A program made the position numbers and the translations under genes. Shown here one piece after another: positions 15,751 to 26,000 of a DNA stretch of 58,628 bases. Each line of letters begins with the position of its first letter. The first letter of the stretch is position 1. Under the pieces are notes generated by a model. That model searched no databases and was not told where the DNA came from. It worked only from the letters and a program-made list of their open reading frames with translations. Origin of the DNA: Halorubrum californiense DSM 19288 (GTDB taxonomy: Archaea; Halobacteriota; Halobacteria; Halobacteriales; Haloferacaceae); the NCBI RefSeq assembly GCF_000336875.1, contig NZ_AOJK01000064.1:1-58628 (forward strand), read 5' to 3'.

Positions 15751-17375
15751 CCGTCAAGGAGTTCAAGCTCCCCGACGTCGGCGAGGGCGTCGCGGAGGGC
15801 GAACTGGTCTCGTGGCTGGTTGCGCCCGGCGACCGCGTCGCGGAAGACCAGCCCGTCGCCGAGGTCGAGACCGACAAGGCGCTCGTCGAGGTGCCGTCGA
15901 GCTACGACGGGACAGTCGAGGAGCTGTTCGTCGAGGAGGGGGAGATGGTCCCCGTCGGCGACGTGATCATCTCGTTCCGCGTCGACGAGGACGGCGACGA
16001 CGCGGGAACCGAAGTCGAAGCCGAACCCGAGCCCGCATCGACCGACGAGTCGGCGTCGGAACCGGCCACCGAGGCGGCCGACGCCGAGCCCGACACGCCG
16101 TCCGGGCGCACGTTCGCGCCGCCGTCGGCCCGCCGGCTCGCCCGCGAACTCGGCGTCGACGTCGCCGCGGTCGACGGGAGTGGCCCCGGCGGTCGCGTGA
16201 GTGAGGCGGACGTGCGGGCGCACGCTGAGGGCGCCGACGGGTCCGCCAGTTCGGATGGCGCGGACGACGGCCCCGAACCACGTCCGTCTCCGACGCCGAC
16301 CGATGTCGGCTCCGGCGACCGCAAGTCCGCGGTCAGCAAGCGGGGCGCTAACGGACCCGCCGGATCTTCGACGGCGACCGCCGCCGGCGGGCCCGAGCCC
16401 GCGGGCCGCGAGACGACGCTCGCGACCCCGGCGACGCGGAAGGTCGCGCGCGAGCGCGACGTGGACATCGACGACGTGCCGACCGACGAGACCCGCGACG
16501 GCGAGGCGTTCGTCACGGCCGACGCCGTCAACGCGTACGCGGACGCGCTGGAGTCGGCGGCGGCGTCGACGGCGACCGAGACGACGCCCGAACCGGAACC
16601 GACCGACGTCGACGCAGGTGCGGAGCCGGCCGCGACGGACGCCGCGTCCGCAGACGCAACCGCGTCCGGCGACGAGACCGTCCCCTACCGCGGCGTCAGG
16701 CGGACAATCGGGAAACAGATGGAGCGGTCGAAGTTCACGGCGCCGCACGTCACCCACCACGACACCGCCGAGGTCGACGCGCTCGTCGAGGCGCGCGCGG
16801 ACCTGAAGCCGACGGCGGCCGAGCGCGACGTGAAGCTCACCTACATGCCGTTCGTGATGAAGGCCATCGTCGCCGGCCTGAAGCAGCACCCGTACCTCAA
16901 CAGCGAGCTCCGCGAGGACGAAGAGGAGATCGTCGTAAAGAAGGAGTACAACCTCGGGATCGCGGTCGCGACCGACGCGGGGCTGATGGTCCCCGTCGTC
17001 GATAACGTCGACGAGAAGGGGCTCTTCGAACTGGCCGACGAGGTGAACGACCTCGCCGCCCGCGCCCGGGAGCGCAAGCTCAAACCGGCGGAGATGCAGG
17101 GCGGGACCTTTTCGATCACCAACTTCGGCGCCATCGGCGGCGAGTACGCGACGCCGATCATCAACTACCCCGAGACCGCGATCCTCGGGCTTGGGGCCAT
17201 CGAGGAGCGCCCGGTCGTGCGCGAGCGCGACGGCGCGAGCGAGGTCGTTCCGGCCCCCACGCTGCCGCTGTCGCTGTCGATCGATCACCGCGTCGTCGAC
17301 GGCGCGGTCGCGGCCGAGTTCGCGAACACCGTCATGGAACGCTTAGAAAACCCGCTGCTGCTACTCAACGAATAA
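15747..17375 (+). CDS. 2-oxoacid dehydrogenase E2 (dihydrolipoamide acyltransferase)
   Basis: Core of the complex: transfers the acyl group from the lipoyl arm to CoA. The 542 residues hold one lipoyl domain (1-80; lipoylated K44 in ETDKALVEV), an Ala/Pro/Asp-rich linker, a peripheral-subunit-binding domain at about 122-159 (RTFAPPSARRLARELGVDV) and a second such domain at about 225-265 (LATPATRKVARERDVDIDDV). A second linker follows, then the catalytic domain from about 311, with active-site H514 and D518 in SIDHRVVDG. Most E2 proteins of bacterial type carry one subunit-binding domain; two are unusual. The start overlaps the 15-codon mini-ORF and the stop overlaps the E3 start by one base. 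Confidence 0.93.
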   Translation: MTVKEFKLPDVGEGVAEGELVSWLVAPGDRVAEDQPVAEVETDKALVEVPSSYDGTVEELFVEEGEMVPVGDVIISFRVDEDGDDAGTEVEAEPEPASTDESASEPATEAADAEPDTPSGRTFAPPSARRLARELGVDVAAVDGSGPGGRVSEADVRAHAEGADGSASSDGADDGPEPRPSPTPTDVGSGDRKSAVSKRGANGPAGSSTATAAGGPEPAGRETTLATPATRKVARERDVDIDDVPTDETRDGEAFVTADAVNAYADALESAAASTATETTPEPEPTDVDAGAEPAATDAASADATASGDETVPYRGVRRTIGKQMERSKFTAPHVTHHDTAEVDALVEARADLKPTAAERDVKLTYMPFVMKAIVAGLKQHPYLNSELREDEEEIVVKKEYNLGIAVATDAGLMVPVVDNVDEKGLFELADEVNDLAARARERKLKPAEMQGGTFSITNFGAIGGEYATPIINYPETAILGLGAIEERPVVRERDGASEVVPAPTLPLSLSIDHRVVDGAVAAEFANTVMERLENPLLLLNE

Positions 17376-18802
17376 TGGTCGTCGGAGACGTCACCACGGG
17401 AACGGAGGTACTGGTTATCGGCGCGGGGCCGGGCGGCTACGTCGCCGCCATCCGCGCCGCACAGGAGGGGCTCGACACGACGCTGGTCGAGAAGGACGCC
17501 TACGGCGGGGCGTGTCTCAACCGCGGCTGCATCCCCTCGAAGGCGCTCATCACCGGCAGCGGGCTGGCCCACGAGGCGGGCAACGCGGAGTTCATGGGCG
17601 TCCACGCCGACCCCGCCGTCGACATGGGGAAGATGGTCGAGTGGAAGGACGGCGTCGTCGACCGGCTGACGGGCGGCGTCGAGAAGCTCTGCAAGGCGAA
17701 CGGCGTGAACTTGGTCGAGGGGACCGCCTCGTTCGTCGGCGAGGACACCGTCCGGGTCGCGCACGGCGGCGACGGCCAGGGCTCGGAGACCCTTTCGTTC
17801 GAACACGCGGTCGTCGCCACCGGGTCGCGCCCGATCCAGATCCCCGGCTTCGAGTTCGCCGAGGACCACGTCTGGAGCTCCGCCGACGCGCTCGACGCCG
17901 AGACCGTCCCCGACCGCCTCGGGATCGTCGGCGGCGGGTACATCGGCATGGAGCTGGCGACCACGTACGCCAAGCTCGGCGCCGACGTGACGGTCGTCGA
18001 GATGCTCGACGACATCCTCGACCCCTACGAGGACGACGTGAGGCGGGTCGTCCGCAAACGCGCCGCGGAGCTGGGCGTCGAGTTCCAGTTCGGCGAGGGC
18101 GCGAGCGAGTGGGCCGAGGCCCCCGACGGCGGCTACCTCCTCCGCACGGAGACGGAGGACGGCGAGGAGTCGACGTACGGCGTCGATAAGATCCTCGTCG
18201 CGGTCGGCCGCCAGCCGGTCACGGACGGACTCGACCTGAACGAGGCCGGGATCGAGACGGACGACCGCGGGTTCATCGAGACGGACGACCGGACCCGCAC
18301 CGCGGTCGAACACGTCCACGCCGTCGGCGACGTGGCGGGCGACCCGATGCTCGCGCACGCGGCCTCGAAGGAGGGGATCGTCGCCGCCGAGGTGATCGCG
18401 GGCGAACCCGCCGCGATGGACCAGCAGGCGATCCCCGCCGCGGTGTTCACCGACCCCGAGATCGGGACGGTCGGCATGACCGAGGCGGAGGCCGCAGACG
18501 CCGGCTTCGACCCTGTTGTCGGCGAGATGCCCTTCAACGCTTCCGGCCGCGCGATGACGACCGGCCACACCGAGGGGTTCGCCCGGATCGTCGCCGACGA
18601 GGAGAGCGGGTTCGTCCTCGGCGGACAGATCGTCGGCCCCGAGGCGTCGGAGCTGATCGCGGAGGTCGCGCTCGCGATCGAGATGGGGGCGACGCTGGAG
18701 GACGTGGCCGCCACCGTCCACACGCACCCGACGCTCGCCGAGGCCGTGATGGAGGCCGCCGAGAACGCGCGCGGACAGGCGATCCACACGCTGAACCGCT
18801 GA
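17375..18802 (+). CDS. lpdA: Dihydrolipoamide dehydrogenase (E3)
   Basis: FAD- and NAD-dependent flavoprotein that reoxidises the dihydrolipoyl arm of E2. A full-length protein of 475 residues with the FAD-binding GAGPGGYVAAIRAAQ, the redox disulfide CLNRGC, the NAD-binding GGGYIGMELATTYAKLG and the C-terminal interface with catalytic HTHPTLAEAVMEA. The ATG shares its first base with the last base of the E2 stop (TAATG). It closes the operon. In haloarchaea this enzyme may also serve the glycine cleavage system. Confidence 0.96.
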   Translation: MVVGDVTTGTEVLVIGAGPGGYVAAIRAAQEGLDTTLVEKDAYGGACLNRGCIPSKALITGSGLAHEAGNAEFMGVHADPAVDMGKMVEWKDGVVDRLTGGVEKLCKANGVNLVEGTASFVGEDTVRVAHGGDGQGSETLSFEHAVVATGSRPIQIPGFEFAEDHVWSSADALDAETVPDRLGIVGGGYIGMELATTYAKLGADVTVVEMLDDILDPYEDDVRRVVRKRAAELGVEFQFGEGASEWAEAPDGGYLLRTETEDGEESTYGVDKILVAVGRQPVTDGLDLNEAGIETDDRGFIETDDRTRTAVEHVHAVGDVAGDPMLAHAASKEGIVAAEVIAGEPAAMDQQAIPAAVFTDPEIGTVGMTEAEAADAGFDPVVGEMPFNASGRAMTTGHTEGFARIVADEESGFVLGGQIVGPEASELIAEVALAIEMGATLEDVAATVHTHPTLAEAVMEAAENARGQAIHTLNR

Positions 18803-21278
<2,476 letters not shown>

Positions 21279-21567
21279 TAGCGCGGTCGCCGTCGCGGTT
21301 CGGTTTTCTTTCTGAGTCCACCCCTCCGTACGTTCTCGCTCGTTCGACGCGTGGGTCTCGCCCGTCAGCCCGCCGAGCGTCCGGTCTGTGAGCGGTGCCG
21401 TGTCGCCGGCTTCGCTGCGAGCGCAAGATTTTATATAGCGACATACAATTTACTTCGCTCGCTACGCTCGGATCGCTCCTCCGACCGCGCGCTGCGTTCT
21501 TCCCGTCCGTTCCGGCGTCTCGGCGCCGATCGACCGCCTTTTTTCCCGCCGGACCCTCGCTCGCGAC

Positions 21568-21897
21568 ATGGCCGACGAGTTCGACCCGGAGAAGTTCGAG
21601 GACAAGTACGCCAACTACTTCAACGAGCTACAGCGGGCGTACAAGAACGCGTTCAACCAGATGAACGACCGGTACGACTCGGAGCTGATCCACGGGATCG
21701 ACCAGACCGTGCTCAACGAGTCGGAGCCGTTCTACGAGGACGGCGCGTTCCGCGTCGAACTCCCGGAGAACCCGCGCGAGCGCATCCGTGGTGCGGTCGC
21801 GGTCGACGACGAGACGTTCGAGGAGACCCTGGAGGAGTACGTCGAGCGGATCGAGTCCGAACTGTACCGGACGCTCGGCGTCGACCGGCCGGAGTGA
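21568..21897 (+). CDS. Haloarchaeal DUF5783-like protein
   Basis: A 109-residue acidic soluble protein, conserved in haloarchaea to my knowledge as DUF5783 (tentative). Its core FDPEKFEDKYANYFNELQRA and NDRYDSELIHGIDQTVL is helical and rich in Tyr/Phe; the end forms a further helix (FEETLEEYVERIESELYRTL). No catalytic motif is visible and the function is unknown. A T-run (21538-21544) about 27 bases upstream may be its TATA element. Confidence 0.78.
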   Translation: MADEFDPEKFEDKYANYFNELQRAYKNAFNQMNDRYDSELIHGIDQTVLNESEPFYEDGAFRVELPENPRERIRGAVAVDDETFEETLEEYVERIESELYRTLGVDRPE

Positions 21898-21973
21898 GGT
21901 CGGACGCGGCGCGTATTCCCGCCGGATCCGGCCGAACCAAAGGCATAAGCCCGGTGCCCGCCAACTCGCGGGC

Positions 21974-22354
21974 ATGAGCACGGACACGGCTGACGCGGAC
22001 AACGAACTCCGCGAACGGATCACGAACTTCCTGCGGCGCAACTTCCCGCAGATTCAGATGCACGGCGGCAGCGCCGCCATCGCCCACCTCGACCGCGAGA
22101 AGGGCGAGGTGACGGTCCAACTCGGCGGCGCCTGCTCCGGCTGCGGCATCTCCCCGATGACGATTCAGGCGATCAAGTCCCGGATGGTCAAGGAGATCCC
22201 CGAGATCGAGACGGTCCACGCCGACACCGGCGCGGACGCCGGCGCCGACGGCGACCTCGGCGGCACCAGCAGCGGCGGCGGGATGTCCCCCTCCTTCCCC
22301 GGCGAGACGACCGACGACGACGGCGACGACGAAGGCCCGCAGGCGCCCTTCTGA
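21974..22354 (+). CDS. NifU C-terminal domain protein (Fe-S cluster scaffold/carrier)
   Basis: Nfu-type protein thought to carry and deliver Fe-S clusters. Residues 10-85 form the Nfu domain with the cluster-binding C54-S-G-C57 (LGGACSGCGISPMT) and the helix IQAIKSRMVKEIPEI. The final 40 residues are a Gly/Asp/Ser-rich disordered tail, typical for haloarchaea. The ATG at 21974 sits about 29 bases after GCATAAGCC (21941-21949), a likely TATA element, so the message is probably leaderless. Confidence 0.93.
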   Translation: MSTDTADADNELRERITNFLRRNFPQIQMHGGSAAIAHLDREKGEVTVQLGGACSGCGISPMTIQAIKSRMVKEIPEIETVHADTGADAGADGDLGGTSSGGGMSPSFPGETTDDDGDDEGPQAPF

Positions 22355-22587
22355 GCTGATCCGAGCGGACCCGACCTCCTCTCTCTTTCCGCTTCGTGAG
22401 TCACAACGCTGTCCTGCGCTTATCCGCCGTTCCGACGGCTGAGACGCCGTTTCTCGGGCCTCTCGTCGTTCCGTGAGCTTCCCGTCGTGATCGTCGTGTA
22501 TCGTATGTCGCTATATCAATTCCGCTCTACCCAGCCGACTCGGTCCGACTGAAGCCTTTTTCTCCCCGGCAGCCGTGGAGGGTTCCT

Positions 22588-23007
22588 ATGTACCATCGCG
22601 AGGTCGAACCCACGGCGGAGTACGTCGCGCGGTTCGAGACGGGCGCCGACTGGCGCGAGGAGATAGAGACCCTCGCACGCGAGGAGGACGTCCAGGCCGG
22701 CTGGTTCACGGCGCTCGGCGCGGTCCAGGACGCGGACGTCTGGTTCTACGACCAAGGCGAGACCGAGTACCGATCGGTCACGTTCGACGAACCGCTGGAG
22801 GTGGCCGCCTGCGTGGGCAACGTCTCGCTGCTGGAGGGCGACGTGTTCGCGCATACCCACGTCGTCCTCTCCCGGCCGAGCGGGCAGGCGCTCGCGGGCC
22901 ACCTCGACTCGGCGACCGTCTGGGCGGGCGAGTGTCACCTGCGCGCGTTCGCCGAGCCGCTGGAACGCTCGCACGACGAGGCCACTGACTTGGACCTGTG
23001 GCTGTGA
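22588..23007 (+). CDS. PPC-domain (DUF296) protein
   Basis: A 139-residue single-domain member of the PPC/DUF296 family, also found fused to AT-hooks in plants. Prokaryotic members are trimers of unknown role, some with a metal site. The family pattern is clear: LARGEEDVQAGWFTALG-like start (about 30-47), then VGNVSLLEGDVFAHTHVVLS with the two conserved His, and AGHLDSATVWAGECHLRAF. No AT-hook is present. It sits 40 bases before polymerase D and may be co-transcribed with it. Confidence 0.88.
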   Translation: MYHREVEPTAEYVARFETGADWREEIETLAREEDVQAGWFTALGAVQDADVWFYDQGETEYRSVTFDEPLEVAACVGNVSLLEGDVFAHTHVVLSRPSGQALAGHLDSATVWAGECHLRAFAEPLERSHDEATDLDLWL

Positions 23008-23047
23008 CCCGCCGACCGAGCCTCGCCGTGCCGGCGACAGCGGCCCG

Positions 23048-26000
23048 ATGAGACCGGACGACGAGCGCTACTTCGCGCGGATCGAAGAGCGGCTGGACGA
23101 GGCGTGGGACGTCGCGGAGACGGCCAAAGAGCAGGGCCGGGACCCCGAGCCGGAGATCGAGATCCCGGTCGCCCGCGACATGGCCGACCGCGTGGAGAAT
23201 ATCCTCGGCATCGACGGCGTCGCGGAGCGCGTCCGCGATCTGGAGGGCGAGATGTCCCGCGAGGAGGCGGCCCTGGAGCTGGTCACCGACTTCGTCGACG
23301 GCAGCGTCGGCGACTACGACTCCCGCGAGGGGAAGATCGAGGGGGCGGTCCGGACCGCGGTCGCGCTGCTCACCGAGGGCGTCGTCGCCGCGCCGATCGA
23401 GGGGATCGACCGCGTGGAGCTGTTGGAGAACGACGACGGCACCGAGTTCGTCAACGTCTACTACGCCGGCCCGATCCGCTCGGCGGGCGGGACGGCGCAG
23501 GCGCTGTCCGTGCTCGTCGCCGACTACGCCCGGTCGCTGCTCGACGTCGACGAGTACAAGCCCCGCGACGTGGAGGTCGAGCGCTACGCCGAGGAGATCG
23601 CCCTCTACGACAAGGACACGGGGCTCCAGTACACGCCGAAGGACAAGGAGTCGAAGTTCATCGCCAAGCACATTCCGGTCATGCTCGACGGGGAGGCGAC
23701 GAGCGACGAGGAGGTCTCGGGGTTCCGCGACCTCGAACGCGTCGACACCAACTCCGCGCGCGGCGGGATGTGCCTCGTCGCCGCCGAGGGGATCGCGCTG
23801 AAGGCGCCGAAGATCCAGCGGTACACCCGCGACCTCGACGAGGTCGACTGGCCGTGGCTCCAGGACCTGATCGACGGGACGATCGGCAAGGACGGCGCGG
23901 GCGACGGCGACGCCGCGGGTGACGAGGGCAGCGACGGCGACGAGAGCGGCTCGGGGGAGGACGGCGACCCCGACGAGGCGGAGAGCGAATCGGCGGCCGA
24001 CGACCCGACCGAGGCAGGGGCGGACGGGCCGCTCAGGGCCGAGCCCTCGCAGAAGTTCCTCCGGGACCTCATCGCCGGCCGTCCCGTGTTCACTCATCCG
24101 AGCGAGGCGGGCGGGTTCCGGCTCCGCTACGGTCGCGCACGCAACCACGGGTTCGCGACCGGCGGCGTCCACCCCGCGACGATGCACATCGTCGACGACT
24201 TCCTCGCGGCCGGCACGCAGATCAAGACGGAGCGGCCGGGGAAGGCGCACGGCGTCGTCCCCGTCGACTCCATCGAGGGGCCGACGGTCAGGCTCGCGAA
24301 CGGCGAGGTCCGGCAGATCGACGACCCGGAGGAGGCGAAGGAGATCCGCAACGGGGTCGAGAAGGTGCTCGATCTGGGCGAGTACCTCGTCAACTACGGG
24401 GAGTTCGTCGAGAACAACCACCCGCTCGCGCCCGCCTCGTACGCCCCCGAGTGGTGGGTCCAGGAGTTCGAGGCGGCCGGCGCCGACGTCCGCGCGCTCC
24501 GCGACGACCCGCACGTCGACCTCGAACACCCGGACGTCGACCGCGCGTTCTCGTGGGCCGAGGAGTACGACTGCCCGCTCCACCCGGAGTACACGTACCT
24601 CTGGCATGACGTATCGGTCGACGCCGTCACGGCGCTCGCGGACGCGGTCGCCGCGGGCGATGTCGTCGAGGGCGTCCTCGCGGTCGAGCGCACCGACGAA
24701 GTCCAGCACGCGCTGGAGTCGCTGCTGGTCGAACACGCGGCGACACCCGACGCGCTCCGGATCCCGACGTGGCGCCCGCTCGCGCGGTCGCTCGGGATCG
24801 ACGACGGGCTCCGCAAGGAGTGGGACGTAGAGGACCTCTCGGCGGCGGCTCGCCAGTACGCCGACGGCGAGAACGCGATCCGCGCGGTCAACGAGGTCGC
24901 CCCGTTCGAGGTGCGCGAGCGCGCGCCGACCCGGATCGGCAACCGGATGGGACGCCCGGAGAAGTCGGAGAGCCGCGACCTCTCGCCCGCGGTCCACACG
25001 CTCTTCCCGATCAACGAGGCGGGCGGCCCCCAGCGCGACGTCGCCGAGGCCGCGAACGTGATGGACGACACCGGCCACCGCGGGCGACACGAACTGGAGG
25101 TCTCCGACCGCGTCTGTCCGGACTGCGGCGAGCACACCTACGCCGCGCTCTGTCCCGACTGCGAGGTTCACACGGAGCCCCACTACGAGTGCGGCGACTG
25201 CGGCACCGTCTGCGAGCCCGACGAGGCCGGCCGCGTCGAGTGCCCGAACTGCGAGTGGGAGGTGACGGCCGCGACGTACCAAGAGGTCGACGTTAACGAC
25301 GCGTACCGCACCGCCTTGGAGACGGTCGGCGAGCGCGAGTCCGCCTTCGAGATCCTGAAGGGCGTCCAGGGGCTCACCTCGCGGAACAAGACGCCGGAGC
25401 CGATCGAGAAGGGCGTCCTCCGCGCGAAGAACGGCGTCACCTCGTTTAAGGACGGGACGGTCCGCTACGACATGACCGACCTCCCGGTCACCGCGGTCCG
25501 GCCCGAGGAACTCGACGTCACCGCGGACCACTTCCGCGAGCTCGGCTACGAGACCGACATCGACGGCGAGCCGCTGCGCCACGACGATCAGGTGGTCGAA
25601 CTGCGCGTCCAAGACATCGTCCTCTCGGACGGCGCGGCCGAGCACATGCTCAAGACCGCGGACTTCGTCGACGACCTCCTCGAACAGTTCTACGGCCTCG
25701 ACCGCTTCTACGAGGTGAACGAGCGCGACGACCTCGTCGGCGAGCTCGTCTTCGGGATGGCCCCCCACACGAGCGCCGCGACTGTCGGGAGAGTGATAGG
25801 ATTCACCTCGGCCGCGGTCGGATACGCTCATCCGTACTTTCACGCCGCGAAACGCCGGAACTGTTTCCACCCGAAGACGAAGATCTGGTACGAGGACGAG
25901 ACCGGTCAGCTACGATACGACGAAATCGAGACGTTCGTCGAGACGTACCTCGATCGATCTGATGTCGAGTTCGACGACTTCGGAACGGCCGTCGGCGAAC

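Larger units (their letters stand above)
21433..22516. repeat. 14-base perfect inverted repeat bracketing two genes
   Basis: ATATAGCGACATAC at 21433-21446 is repeated as its exact reverse complement at 22503-22516. The pair flanks the DUF5783-like and NifU-like genes. Both arms are AT-rich against a GC-rich background. No direct repeats or transposase were found next to them. Confidence 0.8.

Noticed and set aside
22778-25870. 1030-codon minus-strand frame opposite polymerase DP2
   Set aside because: Antisense shadow of a GC-rich gene; Arg/Val/Asp/Leu-rich residues without any fold or motif.
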